Origin: Lachnospiraceae bacterium
Lineage (GTDB): Bacteria > Bacillota > Clostridia > Lachnospirales > Lachnospiraceae
Direction: 5' to 3'
DNA length: 64,000 nucleotides
Assembly: GCA_017542245.1 (NCBI GenBank)
Contig: JAFXXN010000029.1
Span: 142,041-206,040 of the forward strand
This document shows positions 53,850 to 63,220 of the stretch, piece by piece. Made by a program: the position numbers and the translations under genes. Each line of letters begins with the position of its first letter. Positions within the stretch are counted from its first letter, which is position 1. The notes under the pieces are model-generated. The model saw only the letters and a list, made by a program, of their open reading frames with translations. It ran no database searches and was not told the DNA's origin.

Positions 53850-55067
53850 ATGAAAAATTTATGTCTTTTGGGTTCAACCGGCTCCATAGGACGCCAGACA
53901 CTTGATATTATTAAGAGGCATGGAAATTATAAGGTTGTTTCTCTTGCGGCAAATAGGAAGATCGATATACTGGAAGAACAGATAGAAGAATTCTTACCTA
54001 GAAAGGTATGTGTTTTTGACGAAGAAAAGGCGGGAATTCTTGCAAAACGCCTAAAACATAATTCTATAGAAGTACTTTCCGGAATGGACGGGCTTTTGGA
54101 ACTTGCCGGTGATACAGAAAATGAACTTACAGTCACGGCTATGGTGGGAATGATAGGTATAAAACCCACTATTGCCGCAATAAATGCCGGAAGTGATGTT
54201 GCTCTTGCAAATAAAGAAACTCTTGTTACTGCCGGGCATATTATCATTCCTCTTGTGAAAGAGAAAAAAATAAAGCTTTTTCCTATAGATTCAGAGCATT
54301 CTGCAATTTTTCAATGCCTGCAGGGAAAATACGGACCTAATGGAGACTATTCATCATGGACCGGTGATCCTTTAATTGAAAAAATTCTTTTGACTTGTTC
54401 GGGAGGACCTTTCAGAGGGAAAAGCTATGAAGAACTGAAAAAAATGACTGCCGCAGATGCTCTTAAACATCCTAACTGGCTTATGGGACCTAAGATAACC
54501 ATTGATTCATCAACGCTTGTAAATAAAGCACTTGAAGTAATGGAAGCGAAGTGGCTGTTTAATGTTAATGTTGATGATATTCAGGTGGTAATACAGCCCA
54601 AAAGCATAATACATTCAGCAGTGCAGTTTATCGATGGTTCAATTATCGCTCAGATAGGTGTTCCGGACATGAGACTGCCTATCCAGTATGCTCTGTATTA
54701 TCCCGAGAGGCTTCCTCTAGACTGCGGAAGAATAGACCTGTTTGAATTAGCAAAAATAGAATTTGACAAACCGGATTATAATGTATTTAAAGGTCTTAAA
54801 ATGGGAATAGACGCGGCAAAAAACGGTGGCAGTATCTGTACAGTATTTAATGCTGCAAATGAATATGCTGTAGGACAATTCCTTAATGGAAATATTGGCT
54901 TTACAGATATTTATGATATTATAGAATTCTGTATGGACAACCATAAGAATATTCCGGAACCGTGTCTTAACGAAATTCTATCAGCTGAAACTGAAGCGAC
55001 AGAGAATGCAATAAAATTTATAAAAAATAAGGGATTTAAATCCTATGTAAGAAAAGAAGCGGAGTAA
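53850..55067 (+). CDS. dxr: 1-deoxy-D-xylulose-5-phosphate reductoisomerase
   Basis: 405 residues. It converts DXP to MEP with NADPH, the committed step of the MEP isoprenoid pathway. Motifs: LLGSTGSIGRQTLD (NADPH), ANKETLVTAG, PIDSEHSAIFQCL (metal and substrate), GPKITIDSSTLVNKALEVMEA. It is in the same cluster as uppS and ispG, which use the pathway products. It ends 3 nt before rseP. Confidence 0.97.
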   Translation: MKNLCLLGSTGSIGRQTLDIIKRHGNYKVVSLAANRKIDILEEQIEEFLPRKVCVFDEEKAGILAKRLKHNSIEVLSGMDGLLELAGDTENELTVTAMVGMIGIKPTIAAINAGSDVALANKETLVTAGHIIIPLVKEKKIKLFPIDSEHSAIFQCLQGKYGPNGDYSSWTGDPLIEKILLTCSGGPFRGKSYEELKKMTAADALKHPNWLMGPKITIDSSTLVNKALEVMEAKWLFNVNVDDIQVVIQPKSIIHSAVQFIDGSIIAQIGVPDMRLPIQYALYYPERLPLDCGRIDLFELAKIEFDKPDYNVFKGLKMGIDAAKNGGSICTVFNAANEYAVGQFLNGNIGFTDIYDIIEFCMDNHKNIPEPCLNEILSAETEATENAIKFIKNKGFKSYVRKEAE

Positions 55068-55070
55068 TAA

Positions 55071-56447
55071 ATGAATACAGTTGTAACAATCCTGATAGGT
55101 ATCCTGCTTTTCAGTGTTATAATTATTTTTCATGAAGTAGGACATCTTATCGTAGCAAAGAAAAACGGAATAAAAGTAGAAGAGTTCATGCTCGGTCTCG
55201 GACCCAAGATTTTCAGCTTTAAAAAGGGAGAGACTACTTATGCATTTAGGCTTTTCCTTATAGGCGGTGCATGTCAGATGCTGGGAGAAGATGCAAACAG
55301 CACTGACGAAAGAGCTTTCTGTAATAAAGGTCCATGGGCAAGATTTTCGACAATATTTGCAGGTCCTCTTTTTAACTTTATTCTTGCTTTTATTTTTGCA
55401 GCGATCATTATTGGAATAGATGGCTATGATTCACCTGCCGTAACCGCCGTACAACAGGGTACACCGGCAACCACAACGGTTTTCACCAATGTTGACGATC
55501 CTAATGATACGGTTGTTGGAATGCAGGTCGGAGACATAATTGATGAATACGACGGCAAAAGTTACACGGTATCGAGAGAACTTACATATCATTTTGTTCT
55601 TGATCAGATGAGCCCCGATCCCTTCGAGATAGTTTTTGAAAGAGACGGAAAGAAATACAGCGGAACTATTGTTCCTACGATATTCAAAAAATATCAGCTC
55701 GGATTTGTTTATTCACCATCTGAAGATGAACCATGTAAGCTTACGGAAATTACGGACGGCGGAGTAATGGACGATGCCGGGATAAGATCCGGAGATGTGA
55801 TAACAAAGATTAACGGAGTTGATATTCCTACAGGAAAAGCTCTTGCGGATTATCTTGAGGAAAATCCGTTAAACGGTGACCCTGTAAATCTTGAGGTCGA
55901 ACATAAAGACAATAAGAAAGAATATACGCTTATACCTTCTTATACTGAGAGTTGTGTGGCACCGCGATATTATTCAAACAGTGTAGGTATATATTTTGAT
56001 CATAATGATTCAAGAATAAGTGCAAATCCTCTTCAGGTAATAAAATATTCCTTATATGAAGTAAAGCTTCAGATATCCTTGACCATAAAGGCCTTAGGAA
56101 AACTGGTTACCGGACAGCTCAGTCTGAAAAACAATGTTGGAGGACCGGTAAGAGTAGTTTCAGAGCTTGGAAATACAATAGAAGAAGCTAAGGAATCCGG
56201 AATACTTTATGTTATTTTGAATCTTCTTAATTACGCAGTATTATTAAGTGCGAACTTAGGAGTAATGAACCTGCTTCCTTTACCGGCACTTGATGGTGGA
56301 AGACTCATATTTATCATTTTGGAATTAATAAGAAGAAAACCGGTTCCCAAAGAGAAAGAAGGACTTGTACATGCTATAGGAATGGTATTTTTCCTTGTTC
56401 TCATGGTGATCGTCCTGTTTAATGATATACGCTATGTATTTTTCTAA
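55071..56447 (+). CDS. rseP: Site-2 metalloprotease RseP/RasP
   Basis: 458 residues, intramembrane zinc protease. The active-site HEVGH lies in the first helix and the second motif is NLLPLPALDGGRL. A PDZ domain (~215-285) lies between them. Substrates of Bacillus RasP include anti-sigma factors and signal peptides. It sits between dxr and ispG as in related genomes. The stop codon touches a family B repeat. Confidence 0.96.
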   Translation: MNTVVTILIGILLFSVIIIFHEVGHLIVAKKNGIKVEEFMLGLGPKIFSFKKGETTYAFRLFLIGGACQMLGEDANSTDERAFCNKGPWARFSTIFAGPLFNFILAFIFAAIIIGIDGYDSPAVTAVQQGTPATTTVFTNVDDPNDTVVGMQVGDIIDEYDGKSYTVSRELTYHFVLDQMSPDPFEIVFERDGKKYSGTIVPTIFKKYQLGFVYSPSEDEPCKLTEITDGGVMDDAGIRSGDVITKINGVDIPTGKALADYLEENPLNGDPVNLEVEHKDNKKEYTLIPSYTESCVAPRYYSNSVGIYFDHNDSRISANPLQVIKYSLYEVKLQISLTIKALGKLVTGQLSLKNNVGGPVRVVSELGNTIEEAKESGILYVILNLLNYAVLLSANLGVMNLLPLPALDGGRLIFIILELIRRKPVPKEKEGLVHAIGMVFFLVLMVIVLFNDIRYVFF

Positions 56448-56448
56448 A

Positions 56449-56487
56449 TGTTACCGAGTAAACGCTGAAGGCGTTTTCGAGGTGATA
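56449..56487 (+). repeat. REP-like element, family B
   Basis: TGTTACCGAGTAAACGCTGA then AGGCGTTTTCGAGGTGATA. It begins 1 nt after the rseP stop codon. Confidence 0.8.
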
Positions 56488-56503
56488 TAGACTATGATAT
56501 TCA

Positions 56504-56541
56504 ACCCTCAGTATTTATAAATTTTTTACTGAGGGTATTTG
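56504..56541 (+). terminator. Probable terminator between rseP and ispG
   Basis: Stem ACCCTCAGTA / TACTGAGGGT with an A/T loop. The following T-run is short, so attenuation rather than full termination is possible. Confidence 0.65.
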
Positions 56542-56570
56542 CTTATAATTATAGAAACGGAGGAAAAGAT

Positions 56571-57632
56571 ATGCGCCGGAGTACACGAGAAATAAAAATC
56601 GGTAATGTTCTTATTGGAGCAGGCCATCCGATAGCCATCCAGTCCATGTGCAATACAAAGACTGAAGATGCTGCAGCGACAATCACTCAGATAAAAGAAC
56701 TTGAGAAAGCAGGATGTGATATAATCAGATGTGCCGTTCCGCACATGGAAGCAGCAAAAGCTTTTTCAACAATAAAAAAAGGAATATCAATCCCTCTGGT
56801 GGCAGATATTCATTTTGATTATAAACTGGCAGTCGAAGCAATAAAGAACGGTGCAGACAAAGTTCGCATCAATCCGGGAAATATCGGTTCTTCAGATAAG
56901 GTAAGGGAAGTGGTTAATGCGGCTAAGGAATACGGTATTCCAATTAGAGTAGGCGTTAACGGCGGATCATTGGAAAAGGAGCTTATAGAAAAGTATCACG
57001 GAGTAACAGCAGAAGGACTTGTAGAAAGTGCTTTAAAACAGGTTTCGGCGCTTGAAAAATTTGATTTTGAAAATATAGTAATAAGTATCAAGTCTTCAAA
57101 TGTTATGATGTCCATAGAAGCTCATGAGCTTATCGCTAAGGAAAATGACTATCCGTTACATGTTGGTATAACAGAAACAGGTTTGGTAGCCGGAGGAAGC
57201 ATTAAATCAGCTGTAGGTATAGGAGTTATCCTGTATGAGGGGATTGGAGACACGATAAGAGTTTCATTGACCGGAGACCCAATTTATCAAGTGAGAGCCG
57301 CAAAATCCATCCTTTCAAGCCTTGGTTTAAAGAAGACAGGGATAAATCTTGTTTCATGCCCTACATGCGGCAGAACAAATATCGATCTTATTGGGCTTGC
57401 CGGAAAAGTCCAGGACTTGATCGACAGCTATGAGACGGAAAAGGAACTTAAAGTAGCTGTTATGGGATGTGTTGTAAACGGCCCGGGTGAAGCAAGAGAA
57501 GCAGACTTAGGTATCGCAGGCGGAAAAGAAGAAGGGCTGATTTTTAAAAAGGGTGAAATTATTAAAAAAGTTTCGGAAAAAGAACTGTTAAATGAATTTA
57601 AAAAGGAACTGGATATTCTTGTAAATGCTTGA
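56571..57632 (+). CDS. ispG: 4-hydroxy-3-methylbut-2-enyl diphosphate synthase
   Basis: 353 residues. An iron-sulfur enzyme of the MEP pathway that makes HMBPP. Cluster cysteines are visible in SCPTCGRTNIDL and MGCVVNGPGEA. The N-terminal TIM barrel has IQSMCNTKTEDA, DIIRCAVP and VRINPGNIGS. RBS GGAGG. Together with dxr and uppS it places isoprenoid synthesis in this cluster. Confidence 0.97.
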   Translation: MRRSTREIKIGNVLIGAGHPIAIQSMCNTKTEDAAATITQIKELEKAGCDIIRCAVPHMEAAKAFSTIKKGISIPLVADIHFDYKLAVEAIKNGADKVRINPGNIGSSDKVREVVNAAKEYGIPIRVGVNGGSLEKELIEKYHGVTAEGLVESALKQVSALEKFDFENIVISIKSSNVMMSIEAHELIAKENDYPLHVGITETGLVAGGSIKSAVGIGVILYEGIGDTIRVSLTGDPIYQVRAAKSILSSLGLKKTGINLVSCPTCGRTNIDLIGLAGKVQDLIDSYETEKELKVAVMGCVVNGPGEAREADLGIAGGKEEGLIFKKGEIIKKVSEKELLNEFKKELDILVNA

Positions 57633-57742
57633 GGATAATCAGGATACTTTGTTTTTGGTTAAAGTATTTATACTTAGCATAAAATGGGAATGTACTAATG
57701 AGTATAGAGAAAAAGTAAGGGATTTAGAGAGAAGGTAGAAGT

Positions 57743-60700
57743 GTGAAATTTTTAGAAGTATTTGAAGGACTAAGTGCAGACAGCAGATTGCTGAATCTGT
57801 TTAGCAATATTTCGGTCGTTGATATTACCAGCAGTGAATCTTTAGCAAGACTGGATGTTTACGCCGAATCGGACAGGTTTATAAAAACTGGCGACAGAAG
57901 AAAGATGGAAAAATATCTTTATGAGCAGTTTTTTGAACCCGAGAATAAGAATGTAGTACTGCATATAAAATATGCGGGAAGTGAACTTAACGGTTTTAAA
58001 AATATATGGGACAGATACGGAATATACGTAGGGGATGAGTTTTCCAGAGAATCGGGACTTCTTGAGTCAATATACAGAAATGCCAATATTTCTATTTCAG
58101 AGGATGAAATGGACATTGAACTGGATGATAATTTCATCAATCATGAGATAGAGGTAAGGCTACGTGAAATTATAACTTCGTTCCTAAAAGATAATTTCGG
58201 GTTAAGTGTGCCTCTTAAGATATCATATACAAATAATGCTCAAGAGTTTGATGTCGAAAAAGAACGCGAGAAGTATTTTAGTGATATCGAAAATTATATG
58301 GGGCATTCGGATTTTTCAAGCTCAAAAGACGGAGAAGGCGAAGCTTCAGACGGAAAAGAACAGAATGAAAGCGGTGAGACCTCTGATAATAAGAATGTTT
58401 CAGAATCAGAAAAAGCCGCAGCCTCGAAATCAAAAGACTCAAAAGATCAAAAGGATTCTTCAAAAACATTTGACAAATCCAAATTTGTTAAACGTAAAAT
58501 TGAACCTAAGGATCCGGAGATTTTCTATGGATCATCCGTCGAAGGGGACAGGATTAATATTGCCGATATTATTGATAATATGGGCGATGTGACGATGCGC
58601 GGCATGGTTTTAAGAGTATATGATACTATTAAAACCAAGAATGACATGCATATTTTCAAATTCAGTTTTACGGACTTTACAGATACAATCCTTTGCAAGA
58701 TATTCTTAAGAAACGATGAAGAAAAGGAAATGATCCCGTCCAGGATAAAAGAGGGTAATTTCTTTATCATCAGAGGAATAGCCGAATCAGATAAATTTGA
58801 AAAAACATTTGAGACTACTATTCAAAAGATAAGAGGAATCAAGCCAATCCGTGATTTCCGAGAGAAACGTATGGATAATGCGCCTGAAAAGCGTATTGAG
58901 CTTCATGCACATACACAGATGAGTGATATGGACGGTGTTATTCCTCCCGCTGTTCTTGTAAAACGTGCCTTTGAATGGGGGCACAGAGGAATAGCAATCA
59001 CTGATCACGGTGTAGTACAGGCATTCCCTGTAGCAAATCATGCAATAGACTTAAAGAAGATAAAAGATCCCGAGGAAAAGAAAAGAGCCGAAGAATTTAA
59101 AATAATATACGGATGTGAAGGATATCTGGTTGATGACGAGCCGGATGTTGTTTACGGTTCAAAGGAACACGTATTCTATAAACAGGCAGACGGAAAGTAT
59201 TCGGATGAAGATATCAAAAAGATGCCCTACTATCATATTATTATTCTCTGCAAGAATGATACCGGAAGAATAAATCTTTATAAGATGGTTTCCTTGTCAC
59301 ATCTGAAATACTTTTCTAGAAGACCAAGGATTCCAAAGAGCGTTCTTATGGAGAACAGAGAGGGCCTTATTATAGGGTCTGCATGTGAAGCCGGTGAACT
59401 TTTTAGAGCAATAGTACATGAGAAACCACAGGAAGAGATTGCAAGGATTGCGAAATTCTATGATTATTATGAGATACAGCAGATCGGGAATAATGCATAT
59501 ATGATCGAAAGCGATGAATTCCCGGAAGTTCAGAATGAAAACGATCTCAGGCGTGTAAACTTAAAGATTGCCGAACTTGCTGAAGCTGACGGTAAAATGT
59601 GTATAGCTACCTGTGACGTTCACTTCTTAAACCCCGAAGATGAAGTTTACAGAAGGATCATCATGAGTTCTAAGGGCTTTAAGGATGCCGACAAACAGGC
59701 ACCTCTTTATTTGCATACAACCGAAGAAATGCTTGAAGAATGTGCTTATCTCGGAAAAGAGAGAGCATACAGGGTAGTTGTTGAAAATCCTAACAGGGTA
59801 TTTGATATGTGTGAGAGAATCTCACCGGTAAGACCCGATAAAGCACCGCCCGTAATTCCTGACAGTGACAAGACTTTAAGGGAAATCTGCGAGACAAGGG
59901 CTCATCAGATATATGGACCGGAACTTCCTATACAGGTAAGTGCACGTCTTGAACATGAGCTTGATTCAATCATCAAGAACGGATTTGCGGTTATGTATAT
60001 CATAGCCCAGAAACTGGTGTGGAAGTCCAATGAGGACGGATACCTTGTAGGTTCACGTGGTTCGGTAGGTTCTTCCTTTGTTGCAACCATGTCCGGTATC
60101 ACCGAAGTTAATCCGTTACCGCCGCATTATTACTGCCCGGAATGTCATTATAACGAATTTGATTCCGAGATATGTAAGGAATTTGTTTCAAAATCCGGGT
60201 ATGATCTTCCGGAAAAGGATTGTCCTAGTTGCGGACACAGGCTGGTGAGAGAGGGACAGAACATTCCTTTTGAAACCTTCCTTGGATTTAACGGTGACAA
60301 GGAACCTGATATTGACCTGAATTTCTCTGGAGAATATCAGAGTAAGGCCCATGATTATACAGAAGTTATCTTCGGAGCCGGTCAGACATACAGAGCCGGT
60401 ACTATCGGTGCCTTGGCTGAAAAAACTGCATTCGGACTTGTTTCCAAATACTGCGAAGAACACAGTATGGTCTTAAGAGATGCAGAGAAGGAAAGAATCG
60501 CAATGGGATGTGAGGGTGTAAGACGTACTACCGGCCAGCATCCCGGAGGAATAGTCGTACTTCCTTTAGGAGAAAACATTTATTCTTTTACTCCTATACA
60601 GCATCCGGCGAACGACATGACTACGCCTACCGTTACTACTCATTTTGAATACCACAGCATTGACCATAACCTGCTAAAGCTCGATATACTTGGACATGAT

Positions 60701-61753
60701 GATCCGACCATGATAAGAATGCTTGAAGATCTGACCGGAATTGACGCAAAGACACTTCCAATGGACGATCCAAAAGTAATATCGCTTTTCAGGTCAACTG
60801 AAGCGCTTGGAGTAACTCCGGAGCAGATTGATGATGTACCGCTCGGAAGTCTTGGACTTCCGGAACTCGGCACCAACTTTGTTATTCAGATGCTTCTTGA
60901 TACAAAACCGGAATGTTTTTCAGACATGGTTAAAATATCCGGTCTGTCACACGGTACCGATGTATGGCTGAACAATGCTCAATACTTCATTAAGAACGGT
61001 GACTGTACACTGGCAACGGCAATATGTACCCGTGACGATATCATGATATATCTGATCAATATGGGACTTGAACCCGGACATGCATTTAAGACGATGGAAA
61101 GTGTCCGTAAAGGTAAAGGACTTACTCCCGAAATGGAAGAAGATATGAAGGAACATAATGTACCCGACTGGTATATTGAGTCCTGTAAAAGGATTAAATA
61201 TATGTTCCCTAAAGCTCATGCATGCGCATACATGATGATGGCATTCAGAATAGCATACTTTAAGGTATATTATCCGCTTGCTTATTACTGTGCATATTTC
61301 AGTATCCGTGCTTCTGATATCGATTATGTTAAGATGTGTCAGGGTAAAACTGAACTTCAAAAGAACATGAAGGAGCTTAAAAACAAATCCAAAACCGAAA
61401 AGCTCTCTACAAAGGAGCAGGGTGAGTACGATGATATGCGTCTTGTTTTGGAATTCTATGAACGTGGATTCGAATTTATGCCTATAGATATATATAGGGC
61501 AAAAGCAAGGCACTTCCAGATAATTGACAATAAGCTTATGCCGAGTTTTGGATGTCTGGCAGGTCTTGGTGAAAAAGCTGCTGAGCAGATATATGATGCC
61601 GCATCCAAATATAAATTTGTATCCCGTGACGATTTTAAGTCGAAAGCCAAAATAGGAGATTCTATCATAGAACTTATGTCGGGATTGGGACTTCTGGATA
61701 TGCTTCCTAAGAGCGATCAGATGTCATTTGAAGATATTTTTGGAAAATTTTAA
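57743..61753 (+). CDS. polC: DNA polymerase III PolC, lacking the DnaQ-like exonuclease domain
   Basis: 1336 residues from a GTG start. PolC is the main replicative polymerase of low-GC Gram-positives. Order: N-terminal domain, acidic linker (~190-250), OB fold (~270-370), PHP domain (~383 on: HAHTQMSDMDG, ITDHGVVQAFP), zinc finger (YYCPECHYNEF...CPSCG, ~796-830), palm with PDIDLNFSGEYQ (~855), then C-terminal regions. In typical PolC the 3'-5' exonuclease (DxETTG motif) is inserted in the PHP domain after GYLVDD. Here ~27 residues (~468-495) join GYLVDDEPDVVYG to YYHIIILCKN, and no ExoI motif exists anywhere. The protein is about 100 residues shorter than Bacillus PolC. Proofreading must be absent or supplied in trans. 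Confidence 0.95.
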   Translation: MKFLEVFEGLSADSRLLNLFSNISVVDITSSESLARLDVYAESDRFIKTGDRRKMEKYLYEQFFEPENKNVVLHIKYAGSELNGFKNIWDRYGIYVGDEFSRESGLLESIYRNANISISEDEMDIELDDNFINHEIEVRLREIITSFLKDNFGLSVPLKISYTNNAQEFDVEKEREKYFSDIENYMGHSDFSSSKDGEGEASDGKEQNESGETSDNKNVSESEKAAASKSKDSKDQKDSSKTFDKSKFVKRKIEPKDPEIFYGSSVEGDRINIADIIDNMGDVTMRGMVLRVYDTIKTKNDMHIFKFSFTDFTDTILCKIFLRNDEEKEMIPSRIKEGNFFIIRGIAESDKFEKTFETTIQKIRGIKPIRDFREKRMDNAPEKRIELHAHTQMSDMDGVIPPAVLVKRAFEWGHRGIAITDHGVVQAFPVANHAIDLKKIKDPEEKKRAEEFKIIYGCEGYLVDDEPDVVYGSKEHVFYKQADGKYSDEDIKKMPYYHIIILCKNDTGRINLYKMVSLSHLKYFSRRPRIPKSVLMENREGLIIGSACEAGELFRAIVHEKPQEEIARIAKFYDYYEIQQIGNNAYMIESDEFPEVQNENDLRRVNLKIAELAEADGKMCIATCDVHFLNPEDEVYRRIIMSSKGFKDADKQAPLYLHTTEEMLEECAYLGKERAYRVVVENPNRVFDMCERISPVRPDKAPPVIPDSDKTLREICETRAHQIYGPELPIQVSARLEHELDSIIKNGFAVMYIIAQKLVWKSNEDGYLVGSRGSVGSSFVATMSGITEVNPLPPHYYCPECHYNEFDSEICKEFVSKSGYDLPEKDCPSCGHRLVREGQNIPFETFLGFNGDKEPDIDLNFSGEYQSKAHDYTEVIFGAGQTYRAGTIGALAEKTAFGLVSKYCEEHSMVLRDAEKERIAMGCEGVRRTTGQHPGGIVVLPLGENIYSFTPIQHPANDMTTPTVTTHFEYHSIDHNLLKLDILGHDDPTMIRMLEDLTGIDAKTLPMDDPKVISLFRSTEALGVTPEQIDDVPLGSLGLPELGTNFVIQMLLDTKPECFSDMVKISGLSHGTDVWLNNAQYFIKNGDCTLATAICTRDDIMIYLINMGLEPGHAFKTMESVRKGKGLTPEMEEDMKEHNVPDWYIESCKRIKYMFPKAHACAYMMMAFRIAYFKVYYPLAYYCAYFSIRASDIDYVKMCQGKTELQKNMKELKNKSKTEKLSTKEQGEYDDMRLVLEFYERGFEFMPIDIYRAKARHFQIIDNKLMPSFGCLAGLGEKAAEQIYDAASKYKFVSRDDFKSKAKIGDSIIELMSGLGLLDMLPKSDQMSFEDIFGKF

Positions 61754-61761
61754 AAAAGTAC

Positions 61762-61790
61762 TTGCATTTTTGGTTTGATTATGTTAATAT
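61762..61790 (+). promoter_or_regulatory. SigA-type promoter for tRNA-Glu
   Basis: TTGCAT within AAAAAAGTACTTGCA, 17-nt spacer, TAATAT, 30 nt before the tRNA. Confidence 0.8.
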
Positions 61791-61819
61791 ATCACTGTTG
61801 CGAAAGCGACAGTGCAGAT

Positions 61820-61891
61820 GGCGAATTGGTCAAGCGGCTAAGACGCCGCCCTCTCACGGCGGAAACAAGGGTTCGATTCCCTTATTCGTCA
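61820..61891 (+). tRNA. tRNA-Glu (CTC anticodon)
   Basis: Acceptor GGCGAAT pairs with ATTCGTC, with discriminator A and no encoded CCA. The anticodon stem CCGCC/GGCGG encloses loop CTCTCAC, giving anticodon CTC (reads GAG). The T arm contains GGTTCGATTCC and the D arm TTGGTCAAGCGGC. A terminator follows immediately, so it is a single-gene unit. Confidence 0.95.
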
Positions 61892-61893
61892 TT

Positions 61894-61923
61894 AAAAGTC
61901 CTTTTTGAAAGGACTTTTTTTTT
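61894..61923 (+). terminator. Rho-independent terminator of tRNA-Glu
   Basis: AAAAGTCCTTT / AAAGGACTTTT stem followed by a run of T. The stretch 61924-62141 after it holds no gene I can support. Confidence 0.95.
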
Positions 61924-62105
61924 ACCCAAAATATATTTACTCGGATATGTTCGACTCGGTTGAAACCGAATAAAAAGACATAATAGTATATTAATCTGCA
62001 TGTGAAAAACTTTCTATAGATTAAAAGGAATATCAGGCCGCCAAGCGTTATATAAAAAGACTTGGGAAATAAAAATGGCTGAAAGCTCAAAAAACTGTTT
62101 TAAGA

Positions 62106-62534
62106 ATGGTGATAATGATAGAAGATTTTAGGATTTCAGACAAAAAAGGGGCTGTGAAAAAAGAGATGAACAAATTTCTCTCATGCTTCACAGCCTGCTT
62201 TTTATCTGAATCTGAAATAATCAATTCAAAATATGGATTTGATAAAGAACTTTGGACACAAGATATAAAACGATGTTGCGCTCCAACGACTTATGCTAAA
62301 TATCAAGGGGCTAATAATTTATATAAATCTCATCAATACGTTTATTTCCCAGGTTATAATTCGGAGGGATTAGAATCTTGTGATTGGTGGCTACGTACAC
62401 CATATATTGAAGAGAATAATTTAGGAAGACAAATTTGTAAAGATCTTATTACTCATTTGGGGACGTGTGATTTTGAAGATCAAACCGTGGGGAAAGGCGT
62501 CCGTCCCGCAATGTGGATAAGTCTTAAGTCATAA
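62106..62534 (+). pseudogene. DUF6273-type gene fragment, lacking its N-terminus
   Basis: The frame from ~62196 (LSESEIINSKYGF, then TTYAKYQGANNLY, CDWWLRTPY and VGKGVRPAMWIS) is the C-terminal part of a DUF6273 domain, usually found in larger secreted Lachnospiraceae proteins. The upstream part of this open frame runs through a terminator hairpin (62143-62204) and has no convincing start, so the original 5' half is missing. A terminator follows at 62542. The function of DUF6273 is unknown. Confidence 0.65.
62143..62204 (+). terminator. Terminator-like hairpin upstream of the DUF6273 fragment
   Basis: Stem GGCTGTGAA ... AGAGA / TCTCT ... TTCACAGCC, followed by TGCTTTTT. It has no intact gene upstream and appears to be a leftover of a lost transcription unit. 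Confidence 0.7.
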
Positions 62535-62541
62535 AAGAAAG

Positions 62542-62566
62542 ACCTCCTGCTTTAGGAGGTTTTTAT
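62542..62566 (+). terminator. Rho-independent terminator
   Basis: ACCTCCT / AGGAGGT stem followed by TTTT, after the DUF6273 fragment. Confidence 0.9.
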
Positions 62567-62584
62567 GTAAAAAAAGTCAAAAAA

Positions 62585-62604
62585 GACACTGCCGAAGCAG
62601 TGTC
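62585..62604 (-). terminator. Terminator of the - strand zinc-ribbon gene
   Basis: GACACTGC / GCAGTGTC with a CGAA loop. On the - strand it is followed by TTTTTT. It overlaps the stop codon of the gene by 2 nt. Confidence 0.9.
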
Positions 62605-63037
62605 ACCTTTTATTTTCTTTTATTATTTTTTTTGCGTAATCAATTTGAGATTGTATTGACAAAAACCTTATAAATTCAGCAAACAAACCTGATACAGGAA
62701 GTATACATAATAGCCCAAGAAAAATTTTACTTGCCATACTTTCAGAGGCAGAACAAAATATGATAAGAAATGTCAATATTACACCATACAATATCATCAT
62801 AACAATTTTTGTTGTTTTTTTACTACTTAACTGAACTAATTCTTGTTCCTTCTGAACGACAATTCTACCCATTTCTACATCACGACCATAATTGAAACCA
62901 TTTATTAGTTCCATTTTCTTTATTTCATCGTCAATGAGCATTACCCTTCCACAATAGTTACAAGAAACCTGCTTTAATTCCGGATTAACCTGCATAGTTG
63001 CTCCACAACCACTACATCTTAAATCAATTAACCTCAT
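62603..63037 (-). CDS. Zinc-ribbon membrane protein, 144 residues
   Basis: One N-terminal zinc ribbon (CSGCGA...CNYCGR, ~8-29) precedes a charged helical linker. Two transmembrane helices (~76-96 and ~102-122) and a basic tail follow. It joins the other zinc-ribbon/membrane proteins of this window but lacks the YdjG middle domain. The function is unknown. A GGGGG RBS and a good - strand promoter support expression. It diverges from the riboswitch-controlled gene. Confidence 0.8.
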   Translation of the reverse strand: MRLIDLRCSGCGATMQVNPELKQVSCNYCGRVMLIDDEIKKMELINGFNYGRDVEMGRIVVQKEQELVQLSSKKTTKIVMMILYGVILTFLIIFCSASESMASKIFLGLLCILPVSGLFAEFIRFLSIQSQIDYAKKIIKENKR

Positions 63038-63064
63038 AATACATACCCCCTTTTTTCCCCTTCC

Positions 63065-63093
63065 ATCATACCATTTTTACAAGAGAAGTTCAA
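63065..63093 (-). promoter_or_regulatory. SigA-type promoter for the - strand zinc-ribbon gene
   Basis: On the - strand: TTGAAC, 17-nt spacer, TATGAT. Confidence 0.75.
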
Positions 63094-63174
63094 GGGGAAA
63101 TTTATTTAGGGAAAAACACATTCATTTAAAAGTAACCATTGACTGACAAAACGGAAATATTTTATAAAAATTTG

Positions 63175-63203
63175 TTGACATTTTTCTGAATAAAACTTAT
63201 AAT
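63175..63203 (+). promoter_or_regulatory. Consensus SigA promoter upstream of the c-di-GMP riboswitch
   Basis: TTGACA, 17-nt spacer, TATAAT: a perfect consensus promoter. Transcription would begin about 10 nt before the riboswitch aptamer. Confidence 0.92.
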
Positions 63204-63220
63204 AATCTCATTATTAGAGA

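Noticed and set aside
61775-61963. Protein-coding frame across the tRNA-Glu locus
   Set aside because: It is a by-product of the tRNA and its terminator.
62106-62195. Genuine N-terminus of the DUF6273 protein
   Set aside because: The segment is mostly a terminator hairpin with a T-run and has no good RBS, so the real similarity begins after it.
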